DNA of 64,000 bases, taken from contig CAZTYF010000003.1 of the NCBI GenBank assembly GCA_964617455.1, positions 52,037 to 116,036 of the forward strand, read 5' to 3'. Position 1 is the stretch's first letter. The number at the start of each line of letters is the position of its first letter. The DNA is from Monoglobus sp964617455. GTDB lineage: Bacteria; Bacillota; Clostridia; Monoglobales; Monoglobaceae. The notes under the pieces are model-generated. The model was not told where the DNA came from, searched no databases, and saw only the letters and a program-made list of their open reading frames with translations. A program made the position numbers and the translations under genes. Shown here one piece after another: positions 27,381 to 34,614 of the stretch.

Positions 27381-28355
27381 ATGGGACTTACGGCAAAAGC
27401 CAACACGGTATGTCTCCTTGAGGTATTGACGGAATACTCGGACAGGGACAACATACTGAAAATGGGCGATATTATGCGCCATATGGATGAAGATTACGGT
27501 CTCAAATTGGACCGGCGCACGGTGTATACCGGCATAGATGTCCTAAAGGAGGTGGGGTATGATATTTCCACACCGGAGGACAACAAACAGGGTTACTATA
27601 TCGACAATCGGCTGTTCAACAATTCTGAAGTTATGATGATGGTTGACAGCGTATATTCAAACCCTGTGATTCCCAACAACTTTTCCGCGGAATTGGTGGG
27701 GAAATTGCAAACCCTGCTGCCGGAGAGCAAACGCAAGAGCTATAAAACCATCACTGCCATGGGCTCCACCCGAAAGACGGACAACAAAGAGGTGTTCCTG
27801 AACATTGATCTCCTTGACGAGGCCATAGTGGCGAAAAAGAAGGTTCGCTTTACATATTTGAAATACGGATTCAACAAAAAATTGACCCCCAAGAGAGAGG
27901 GGAAGTATGTGGTGAGCCCCTATGCCATGGTGGCGGCCAATGAGCACTATTACCTTCTCTGCAACTGCGAGACTCACAGCGATTCCATAAGCCAGTTCAG
28001 AATCGATAAAATCAAGGAAATCGAAATCACCGATGAGGATCGCATTGCCCCTCCCGAAGATTTCTCCCCTGCCAAATACAGGGATAGGTCCATATATATG
28101 TATGGAGGCAAAATCGAAACCGCCGTCTTAAGGTGCGACAATGAAATCTTGGACCAGGCTGTTGACCGGTTCGGCAGACAGATAAACATAACAAAGAACG
28201 ATGACGATAAAACCTTTGACCTTACGGTCACGGGCAGCAGAATCGGCATCACCTATTGGGCGGTCAACTATGTGGACAGGTGCGAGGTCCTAAGCCCCGC
28301 ATCCATACGGGAGGCTGTGATAGGGATCATCAAAAACAACAAGTACGGCATCTGA
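27381..28355 (+). CDS. WYL-domain transcriptional regulator (YafY/PafC-like)
   Basis: A 324-residue regulator. Residues 1-80 form a winged helix-turn-helix (MGDIMRHMDEDYGLKLDRRT, then VYTGIDVLKEVGYDISTPED). Residues of about 140-215 are the WYL domain, which binds a nucleic-acid or small ligand; the name-giving motif appears as HYYLLCN. The C-terminal WCX extension carries AVLRCDNEILDQAVDRFG and ends at 324, the usual size. Members often control DNA-damage or phage-defence genes, but no target is adjacent here; the divergent neighbour is a small XRE regulator. It probably regulates its own promoter region, where a long inverted repeat lies. Confidence 0.9.
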   Translation: MGLTAKANTVCLLEVLTEYSDRDNILKMGDIMRHMDEDYGLKLDRRTVYTGIDVLKEVGYDISTPEDNKQGYYIDNRLFNNSEVMMMVDSVYSNPVIPNNFSAELVGKLQTLLPESKRKSYKTITAMGSTRKTDNKEVFLNIDLLDEAIVAKKKVRFTYLKYGFNKKLTPKREGKYVVSPYAMVAANEHYYLLCNCETHSDSISQFRIDKIKEIEITDEDRIAPPEDFSPAKYRDRSIYMYGGKIETAVLRCDNEILDQAVDRFGRQINITKNDDDKTFDLTVTGSRIGITYWAVNYVDRCEVLSPASIREAVIGIIKNNKYGI

Positions 28356-28387
28356 TAGGGCTTGCCGAAAATTTAACAAGCAAAACA

Positions 28388-28414
28388 AAACAGGCGACAT
28401 TCCGTCGCCTGTTT
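28388..28414. terminator. Bidirectional terminator between the WYL gene and a convergent lipoprotein gene
   Basis: AAACAGGCGAC and GTCGCCTGTTT around ATTCC; TTTCCTTT follows on the plus strand and TTTTGTTTTG on the minus strand. Confidence 0.85.
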
Positions 28415-28428
28415 CCTTTCGTATTGCG

Positions 28429-28857
28429 CTAATCCGTAAGTCCCTCGCCTCTGATCTCGTTGATTCGGTCAATATATCCGTTCACGATTTCCTTGTCCGC
28501 TTGGGTGAGGTTCTTGGTCAGCAGAGCCCTCGCCTGCATCAGAGCATCGTCATAGAGTTCCTCGTCTATGAGCCCCTGAATGCTGTCGATTTCGTTTTGG
28601 ATTGTGACTTGGTCGTTGGCGGCCTCCTCGGCGGTTTGGGGAACTCTTTCGTCCTCTTGGGCATCTCCCGCGGCCTCGTTTTGGCTCTCTTCGGGAGCCG
28701 CTGTGGCCGAGGCAGGGGTGCTTGTGGGTTCGGGTTTCTCGGTGGGCTTCGGGGTGGTTTCAACGGCTTTCTTGTTGGCGTTGCCGCAGGCTGCCAACAG
28801 TCCGATTGCGGTTGCCACTGCCGCCACGGCTAAGATTTTTTTGGTTTTCTTTTTCAT
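28429..28857 (-). CDS. Small lipoprotein of unknown function
   Basis: A 142-residue exported lipoprotein: KKKTKKILAVAAVATAIGLL then lipobox LAAC at about residue 24. A low-complexity Thr/Pro/Glu/Ala linker (TPKPTEKPEPTSTPASATAA) separates it from a helical C-terminal domain of about 65 residues (DQVTIQNEIDSIQGLIDEEL, then ALLTKNLTQADKEIVNGYID). No enzyme motif is visible. It has its own promoter and lies between the WYL regulator (convergent) and the HtrA protease (same strand, 150 bases upstream). Confidence 0.75.
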   Translation of the reverse strand: MKKKTKKILAVAAVATAIGLLAACGNANKKAVETTPKPTEKPEPTSTPASATAAPEESQNEAAGDAQEDERVPQTAEEAANDQVTIQNEIDSIQGLIDEELYDDALMQARALLTKNLTQADKEIVNGYIDRINEIRGEGLTD

Positions 28858-28907
28858 TGCAAATACCCTCTCTTTCTCATTATTGACTTATTGATGACTT
28901 TTGTCCC

Positions 28908-28936
28908 ATTATACACCAAGCGGCGGAAAAATTCAA
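28908..28936 (-). promoter_or_regulatory. Promoter of the small lipoprotein gene
   Basis: On the minus strand: TTGAAT (28936-28931), 17 bases, TATAAT (28913-28908). Confidence 0.75.
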
Positions 28937-28945
28937 GATTTTTTT

Positions 28946-28973
28946 AAAGGCGGCACAAAATTGTGTCGCCTTT
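28946..28973 (-). terminator. Hairpin after the HtrA gene
   Basis: AAAGGCGGCACA and TGTGTCGCCTTT around AAAT, with one G-T pair, 36 bases past the protease stop codon. The outer A/T pairs provide Us, but no long T-run follows. Confidence 0.55.
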
Positions 28974-29009
28974 AAATTCAATTCCAATCAATATTTTCCG
29001 AAAATCTTA

Positions 29010-30704
29010 TCAATCGGGAGTCTGTTCGCTCAAAACCAATTGAATCGAAACGGTAGTGCCGGTGGCGTATTTATACACTTCCAGGGTGACGGTGTCGCCG
29101 GGGGATTTGGTGTCTTTGTAAGAGGTAAGATCCGCTCCGGATTTCACTTCGTTTCCGTCAATCTTCGTGATTATGTCGCCCTGCTGGAGTCCCGCTTTGG
29201 ATGCGGCCTCGGAGTATACTTCCAATATCTGAGCGCCTTGGGGCCAGCCGTATCTCATGGCGTTGTACTGACTCACGTCACGGGTTCCTATGCCTATAAT
29301 CGGCCTGCCTTTTACGTAGCCGTAGTCAAGCAAATCGGATATTATAGGTTTCGCCTCGGAAATCGGAATTGCAAAGCCCATTCCCTCAACTCCCGTGGTG
29401 GAAACTTTGACGGTGTTAATGCCTATAACCTCGCCTCTTGAATTAACAAGGGCTCCGCCGGAATTTCCGGAGTTTATGGCGGCGTCGGTTTGGATAAGGT
29501 TCATGGTTCTGTCATCAACCGTTATGCTTCTGTTTACCGCACTGACGATGCCTTGGGTTACACTTCCGAAAAATTCCAGGCCCATGGGATTACCGATGGC
29601 AATGGCTGTCTCTCCCACCTCAACGGTGTTTGAATCCCCCAAGGTGGCCACGGTAAGCTCTTCCGAGGGCGTAATCTTGATTACCGCCAAGTCGGTTTGC
29701 TCATCGGTGCCTATTATCTCTGCGTCATATTCCGAGCCGGTGTTGAGCTGAACCACAACGCTGGATGCGTCTTCCACCACGTGGTTGTTGGTGATGATAT
29801 ACCCGTCGCTGCTGATGATAATTCCGGAGCCTTGTCCCTCGGAGGTATTGCGGCCTCCGAATAAGGACATCTGGCCTTCGATTGTGCTCTTTATGCCCAC
29901 AACCGCAGGGCCCACTTCTTTGGCAATTTCGGTGGTCTCTTTGCTGCCGTCCGCGGCTGCGGTCTTGGTGATTCCGTTGGTGTCCGAGGTGCCGGCAGTT
30001 GAGGCCAAGGTCTCCTCCGCTTTTATGTTCTGAGACAAGCTGTTCTTGGCATCCGTTTTTCCCATACTGTGGCCCAAAGCGAAGGCAGCACCCAAGACCG
30101 CCAAATTCAGCATAGCCGCCGCCAAGAGAGCGGCCACATATCTCATAGGTCTCTTTCCCTCGCCGGACTTTTTGTGCTTCTTTTTCTTGCGGTTTATATG
30201 CTCGCTGTAGGGCACATCCGTTTTTCCCGCATTCTGTGCGTAGTTGTATCCGGCATTGTAGGCCGTGTTGCTGTAGGGGGAACTTTGATATGTGGTTTGT
30301 TCTACCCGGGGCTGTTCGGGAGCCGTTTCGGCGCTCTCGGTCTTTTTCGGAGCCGAAAAGGTCTCTTTCGCACTGTCGCCCAAATCCGTTCCTCTCAAAT
30401 TATAAACCGGGCTGCCGTCTGTTTCCTCGGTTTTTGCGGTTTCTGCCTTTTCGGCCTTAACCTGCTCCGCTTCTTCGGCCTTGATAGGCTCCGGTTCCTC
30501 GGATTCCTTGGTTTCCGCCTCGGATATGTCGGGTGCGGGCTCTTCGGCTTTCGGGGTTTCTCTCTCGTGGGACACGGGTTTGAGCTCCTCCGGCGCCACA
30601 TCAATCACCTCTTCGAACTCCTCGCTTCCGAAATCGGTTTCTTCCGATTTGGGAGTGTAACTTTCTTCCTCATTGGGTTCGCCGTTAAATTTAAATTCAT
30701 CCAT
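29010..30704 (-). CDS. HtrA/DegP-type membrane serine protease
   Basis: A 564-residue trypsin-like protease for surface protein quality control. About 190 cytoplasmic N-terminal residues are low-complexity and very rich in Glu, Lys and Ala (EEAEQVKAEKAETAKTEET); a basic patch (INRKKKKHKKSGEGKR) precedes a single membrane segment (AALLAAAMLNLAVLGAAFAL). The extracellular part has the catalytic triad: His in ITNNHVVEDASS, Asp in TDEQTDLAVIKI and Ser415 in NSGNSGGALV. A C-terminal PDZ domain (IIGIGTRDVSQYN to the end) binds substrates. CAGGAGGT precedes the ATG. A TATAAT lies about 70 bases upstream, with no convincing -35. Confidence 0.93.
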   Translation of the reverse strand: MDEFKFNGEPNEEESYTPKSEETDFGSEEFEEVIDVAPEELKPVSHERETPKAEEPAPDISEAETKESEEPEPIKAEEAEQVKAEKAETAKTEETDGSPVYNLRGTDLGDSAKETFSAPKKTESAETAPEQPRVEQTTYQSSPYSNTAYNAGYNYAQNAGKTDVPYSEHINRKKKKHKKSGEGKRPMRYVAALLAAAMLNLAVLGAAFALGHSMGKTDAKNSLSQNIKAEETLASTAGTSDTNGITKTAAADGSKETTEIAKEVGPAVVGIKSTIEGQMSLFGGRNTSEGQGSGIIISSDGYIITNNHVVEDASSVVVQLNTGSEYDAEIIGTDEQTDLAVIKITPSEELTVATLGDSNTVEVGETAIAIGNPMGLEFFGSVTQGIVSAVNRSITVDDRTMNLIQTDAAINSGNSGGALVNSRGEVIGINTVKVSTTGVEGMGFAIPISEAKPIISDLLDYGYVKGRPIIGIGTRDVSQYNAMRYGWPQGAQILEVYSEAASKAGLQQGDIITKIDGNEVKSGADLTSYKDTKSPGDTVTLEVYKYATGTTVSIQLVLSEQTPD

Positions 30705-30933
30705 AACAAATTATACCTCCTGCGTGAAACTTTATATCAAAGCCTGTGGCTTATCTTTATCACAAGTGATATTATAGACGGAATATATTAAAAATCTGTG
30801 ACAAAAATGTAAAAGAATTGAGCTTTTTTGTGAATATTTTTATACTTTTATTCGTCCCATAAAATCATAGGTATTTGTGCAAATTATACAAAACAATGCA
30901 GGATTATTTGCGCAATATCCACAAGGTTTTCTA

Positions 30934-30962
30934 TTGAAAAAGATGAGAAAATATAGTAAAAT
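30934..30962 (+). promoter_or_regulatory. Promoter of a candidate small RNA
   Basis: TTGAAA at 30934-30939, 17 bases, TAAAAT at 30957-30962. No open reading frame follows on this strand before the hairpins at 31002-31050. Confidence 0.6.
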
Positions 30963-30968
30963 ATATTC

Positions 30969-31059
30969 ATACCACAACTAAACAATCTTTTTTTCATTTC
31001 CTTCCGCCTTTTGGCGGAACACTCCCGACCGAGATAGCAATGTCTCGGTCATTTTATTT
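30969..31059 (+). ncRNA. Candidate small RNA of about 90 nt upstream of rnpB
   Basis: The predicted transcript starts seven bases after a good promoter and ends at a terminator. It has an unpaired 5' region with a T-run, hairpin 1 with a perfect 7-bp stem (TTCCGCC/GGCGGAA, 31002-31019, TTTT loop), and hairpin 2 with a perfect 8-bp stem (GACCGAGA/TCTCGGTC, 31027-31050) followed by ATTTTATTT. I know no family with this layout and no protein start lies inside. The separate rnpB promoter begins 25 bases further on, so this unit is independent. Expression is not shown by sequence. Confidence 0.45.
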
Positions 31060-31083
31060 CCCAAGATGAAGGGGCTAATTCCC

Positions 31084-31112
31084 TTGACAAACGGGTGGAT
31101 AGGTAATATAAT
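31084..31112 (+). promoter_or_regulatory. Consensus promoter of rnpB
   Basis: Exact consensus: TTGACA at 31084-31089, 17 bases, TATAAT at 31107-31112; start of transcription expected near 31119. Confidence 0.9.
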
Positions 31113-31130
31113 CAAAACATAAAAAGATTG

Positions 31131-31486
31131 GCAAGTATAACGGATGATTGCGCATTTTCAAAATGTGAGGAAAGTCCGAGCTCCATAGGGCAGAGCGCAA
31201 GCTAACGGCTTGTGGAGGCGACTCCAAGGATAGTGCAACAGAAACAGACCGCCCCGCAGGTTTTGGAGTACCCCGCTCCTGCGGCGGCAAGGGTGGAAAG
31301 GCGAGGCAAGAGCTCACCCGGCGGTATGGCGACTTACCGACGATGTAAACCCCGCTCGGAGCAACACCTGAATCGAAGATTAAGCCGGCCCGGCGCCTTC
31401 GGAGATTGGTGGCTTGAGGCCTGCGGTGACGCAGGTCCTTAGATAGATAATCATCTGATACAGAACTCGGCTTATGTTATGCTTGC
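31131..31486 (+). ncRNA. rnpB: RNase P RNA, bacterial class A
   Basis: About 356 nt, the RNA that cuts 5' leaders from tRNA precursors with protein RnpA. The first bases GCAAGTATAAC (31131-31141) pair with GTTATGCTTGC (31476-31486) to form helix P1. The conserved core is present: GAGGAAAGTCCGAGCTCCAT near the 5' end, GGTGGAAAGGCGAG in the middle, and the ACAGAA and GTAAACCCC elements. A consensus promoter lies upstream and a bidirectional terminator follows directly. The true 5' end may lie up to ten bases upstream of the first paired base. Confidence 0.95.
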
Positions 31487-31487
31487 A

Positions 31488-31521
31488 AAAAAACGGACGA
31501 CCGACTTGGCCGTCCGTTTTT
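31488..31521. terminator. Bidirectional terminator shared by rnpB and secF
   Basis: ACGGACG and CGTCCGT stems with a short inner helix; TTTTT follows on the plus strand and a run of eight T on the minus strand. Confidence 0.9.
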
Positions 31522-31539
31522 GAACATCCCTTTTGGAGA

Positions 31540-32631
31540 TTACTTCTTTTTGTTGTTTTTGCCGTTTCCGGAGCCTTTCTTTGCATTCACTGCCGAATCC
31601 CTCCAGGTTGCCCACAGAGGACCCGTGATGAATACGGAGGAGAAGAATCCCACAACAATACCGATAATAATCGGCAGAGCAAACGCTCTGATTGATGAAA
31701 CACCGATGATAAATACCATACCGATTGTGAGCAATGTGGTGATGGTGGTGTTTATGGAGCGGGTCATGGTTTGCCATATGCTGTTGTTGGCAATTTCTCC
31801 ATAGGTCTCCTTCCGAGAGTTTCGGGTATTTTCGCGAATTCTGTCCATAATGACGATGGTGTTGTTGATTGAATAACCCAAAACCGTCAGCACGGCGGCG
31901 ATGAAATTTATATTGACCGAAATCTGCAAAACGGAATATATACCCAACAGAACCAACACGTCATGGGCAAGGGCAAGTACCGCAACACAGCCCGATGTAA
32001 ACTCAAACCTGAATGTTACATAGAGCAGGATTGCCGCACAGGCAAGGAGCGACATCCAAATGGCGCTTCTGGCCAATTCCCGTCCCGATGAGGGAGAGAT
32101 GTCATCCATGCTGGACAGCCGAACACCGCTTACGAGATTACTACCGCCTTGCCCGGGGGCCGCCGTGGCTTCTCCGCCTACCGTAACCGCACCTGCGGGT
32201 TCTGCGGAAGCATCGGGCTCCGCCGAGGCTGTGGCATTCGCTTCCGTCTCCTCGGGAGCAGCAGCGCTCTCATATTGAGGAGCACCGAATTTTTCCTCAA
32301 GGGCGGATGTGATGCTGTCTCTCACGGTGTTTGAGAATTCCGTTCTCTCTTCATCCGAGATATCCTTGTCGTATCCCACTTTGATGATAACATCGTTTCC
32401 CGATTTTTGAACCGAGGAGGCTGCTTTTCCCGCACCGAGAGCGTCACTTACCAGAGCGCTCATTTCCTCCGTGGAGAAGTCCTCTCCCTTTATCTCATAG
32501 GTAAGGGCAATACCGCCCGAAAAATCGGTGTCAAGGTTAAATCCCCTGAATATAATGGATACGATACTGATTAAGCATAAAGCGATAGAAATTCCGAAGA
32601 AAATCCATTTTTTACGAACTATGTCAAACAT
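31540..32631 (-). CDS. secF: Protein translocase subunit SecF
   Basis: A 363-residue membrane subunit that with SecD uses the proton gradient to help export through SecYEG. The N-terminal segment KWIFFGISIALCLISIVSII and the DFSGGIALTYE motif begin the protein; five further membrane segments follow, with GYSINNTIVIMDRIRENTR as the family signature. Between P1 and the membrane core is an unusual Ala/Glu/Pro-rich stretch of about 45 residues (residues 124-168: PEETEANATASAEPDASAEP within it) that is not part of the normal fold. The start overlaps the secD stop codon by one base (TAATG), so the pair is translationally coupled. The C-terminus is Lys/Asn-rich. Confidence 0.94.
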   Translation of the reverse strand: MFDIVRKKWIFFGISIALCLISIVSIIFRGFNLDTDFSGGIALTYEIKGEDFSTEEMSALVSDALGAGKAASSVQKSGNDVIIKVGYDKDISDEERTEFSNTVRDSITSALEEKFGAPQYESAAAPEETEANATASAEPDASAEPAGAVTVGGEATAAPGQGGSNLVSGVRLSSMDDISPSSGRELARSAIWMSLLACAAILLYVTFRFEFTSGCVAVLALAHDVLVLLGIYSVLQISVNINFIAAVLTVLGYSINNTIVIMDRIRENTRNSRKETYGEIANNSIWQTMTRSINTTITTLLTIGMVFIIGVSSIRAFALPIIIGIVVGFFSSVFITGPLWATWRDSAVNAKKGSGNGKNNKKK

Positions 32632-33941
32632 TATGCCTTACCTCCCTTCGCACTTTCGGAAGCCAAATCCGATTTGTTGAGGCCGTAAAGCCATTTGTTT
32701 CTGACATTCATACCTATCATCTGTTTCAGCAGGAAACGGGTAACGAATATGGCCGAAACCATGGAAACCACGATACCCATGAACAGGGTGATACCGAAGC
32801 CCTTTATTGTGCCCGTGCCGAGCCACCACAGAATGACAGCCGAGATGATGGTGGTGACGTTGGAATCTATAACCGCCGAAAGGGCTCTGTGGAAACCGGC
32901 GTCAACGGCGCTTCTGACCGTCTTGCCCAGTTTGAGCTCTTCCTTCACACGCTCAAAGATAACCACATTGGCATCCACCGCCATACCTATTGCCAATATG
33001 ATACCGGCAATACCCGGCAGGGTGATGTTGATATGGAAGTTGGACAGCAGTATCAAAACCACCGCCACATAGAATATGAGGGCAACATCGGCCATAAGGC
33101 CTTGCAAACGATAGACGAGAAGCATAAACAGCAGAACCAATATAAGGCCTATGATACCTGCCGTGATAGCTTTTGACAGAGCTTCCTCACCCAATGTGGC
33201 GCTTACCACTTTGACCTCGTCAACCGCCAAAGAGAAGGGCAGCTGGCCCGACTTGATGTTGGCGGCAAGAGCGCTGGCCTCATCGGCTGTGAACTCGCCC
33301 GTGATGATACAGGAATCGCTGTCTATCTGCTCGTTAACCCGGGGAGCGGTCAGAATGTTGCCGTCCATTTCGATGGTGATATAGTTCATATTGCTGGATT
33401 TGGCAGCGACCGCAGCTCTCGTCGCCTCCGAGAACTTCTGCTGGCCTTCCGGTGTGAACTCCATGCTGATATAGTAGGAGCTCTTGGAGATGCCTTGCTC
33501 CGTCTGGCCGTATTCCGAAGATGCATCGGTGACCTCACTGCCGGTCATAATGGTGTTTCCGTTGGCATCCTTGAACTCAAGCTGCGCCGTGGCGCCGAGA
33601 GTTTCAACCGCCGTGTCGGAATCCTGAACATCCGGAATTTCCACTCTTACTTTGTTGGAGCCTTGCGTGGTGACGCTGGCTTCCGTGTAGCCCTGGAAGT
33701 CAAGACGCCTCCGCAGAAGGTTCACAACATTATCCATGTCTTCCTCTGTGGGGTCGGCAGCGGCAGCCCGAAAGACGATAACGGTACCGCCCTTTAAGTC
33801 AAGGCCCTGGGTGATGCCGTCGCTGTCCATAATGCCGGGAATTCTGTACTTGTCGGTGAAGTCCAACCCATACAGTCCCACATACAAAAGTACCGCAATA
33901 ACCAAAATTACAGCGGCAAATTTCACTAAACTTCGAGACAA
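32631..33941 (-). CDS. secD: Protein translocase subunit SecD
   Basis: A 436-residue membrane subunit of the SecDF export motor. The signature GLDLKGGTVIVFRA follows the first membrane segment, the extracytoplasmic P1 head covers about residues 60-250, and the membrane core contains GIAGIILAIGMAVDANVVIF with the conserved aspartate for proton transfer. Length is in the range for Gram-positive SecD. The start is a TTG at 33941, eight bases after AAAAGGAGG; no ATG suits. It is followed directly by secF. The next gene upstream on this strand, a short exported protein, is 89 bases away and may belong to the same transcript. Confidence 0.94.
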   Translation of the reverse strand: MSRSLVKFAAVILVIAVLLYVGLYGLDFTDKYRIPGIMDSDGITQGLDLKGGTVIVFRAAAADPTEEDMDNVVNLLRRRLDFQGYTEASVTTQGSNKVRVEIPDVQDSDTAVETLGATAQLEFKDANGNTIMTGSEVTDASSEYGQTEQGISKSSYYISMEFTPEGQQKFSEATRAAVAAKSSNMNYITIEMDGNILTAPRVNEQIDSDSCIITGEFTADEASALAANIKSGQLPFSLAVDEVKVVSATLGEEALSKAITAGIIGLILVLLFMLLVYRLQGLMADVALIFYVAVVLILLSNFHINITLPGIAGIILAIGMAVDANVVIFERVKEELKLGKTVRSAVDAGFHRALSAVIDSNVTTIISAVILWWLGTGTIKGFGITLFMGIVVSMVSAIFVTRFLLKQMIGMNVRNKWLYGLNKSDLASESAKGGKA

Positions 33942-34030
33942 ATTGTTTTCCTCCTTTTGATATTTTATGTATTCGGTTGATTATTTTTTCGATTTGATAT
34001 ATGTGCTTTCATAACAATCGTGCCCCATCG

Positions 34031-34384
34031 TCAGCACAGCATAACCTCTCGGCTGCCCCGACGGGCTCCTCCTTTCGGAGCCAATCCGCCCGGAATAAAT
34101 CCCGAGGTAACTGCCGCCGTGCCGCATAGGCTGCCCCAATCCGCACCGTAGATGTCGGCTTTGAGCTCCCCGTCGGCTATGGGACGGGTGGGGGATACGG
34201 CCGTCCTTCCGCTGCTGCTTTCCATATTGGGAGGCGTGGCGGGTGCCAACCCCTCTCCCGAAAGAGCCGCCTGTTTGGGAGCTTCCTCATCGGGGCTCAA
34301 AAAGACTCTTGAAACCGGGGACAGGAGACTGCATAGAAAAACGAAGCATGAAACGAAAAAGGCGACGTATTTCATTTTCTTCAC
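34031..34384 (-). CDS. Short exported protein of unknown function before secD
   Basis: A 117-residue protein that starts with GTG at 34384, seven bases after GGGAGGG; it begins VKKMKYVAFFVSCFVFLCSL, a signal peptide or membrane anchor. The rest is low in structure: a Pro/Ser/Glu-rich part (SPDEEAPKQAALSGEG), then ADIYGADWGSLCGTAAVTSG and a basic, Gly-rich end closing in MLC, a C-terminal cysteine. No family was recognised. The frame opens upstream of the GTG, but a strong promoter (34467-34495) limits the leader. Its position before secDF does not prove a role in export. Confidence 0.55.
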   Translation of the reverse strand: MKKMKYVAFFVSCFVFLCSLLSPVSRVFLSPDEEAPKQAALSGEGLAPATPPNMESSSGRTAVSPTRPIADGELKADIYGADWGSLCGTAAVTSGFIPGGLAPKGGARRGSREVMLC

Positions 34385-34466
34385 GGTAATCCCTCCCTTT
34401 CGTGTTTTCAAAAACCGCCCGTTTGAAAGGCATATTTTTTGCATATGCATTTTAGCACATCGAAAC

Positions 34467-34495
34467 ATTATAGACCAATCGTTCTCCAAAGTCAA
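34467..34495 (-). promoter_or_regulatory. Promoter of the short exported protein and perhaps secDF
   Basis: On the minus strand: TTGACT (34495-34490), 17 bases, TATAAT (34472-34467). Confidence 0.75.
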
Positions 34496-34544
34496 GAAAA
34501 ATCCGCAAAATGTTAGAAAAAAGTAAACTTCGAAGTGAAATAAA

Positions 34545-34573
34545 GAGACAGCCCCAATCCCACAGGCTGCCTC
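34545..34573 (-). terminator. Terminator after the large metalloprotease gene
   Basis: GAGGCAGCC and GGCTGTCTC on the minus strand with an 11-base loop, followed by TTTATTTC, about 40 bases past the stop codon. Confidence 0.7.
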
Positions 34574-34614
34574 TGTTTATTTTTGATTTGTTCCGTTCCG
34601 CGTTTCCAAAGGCT

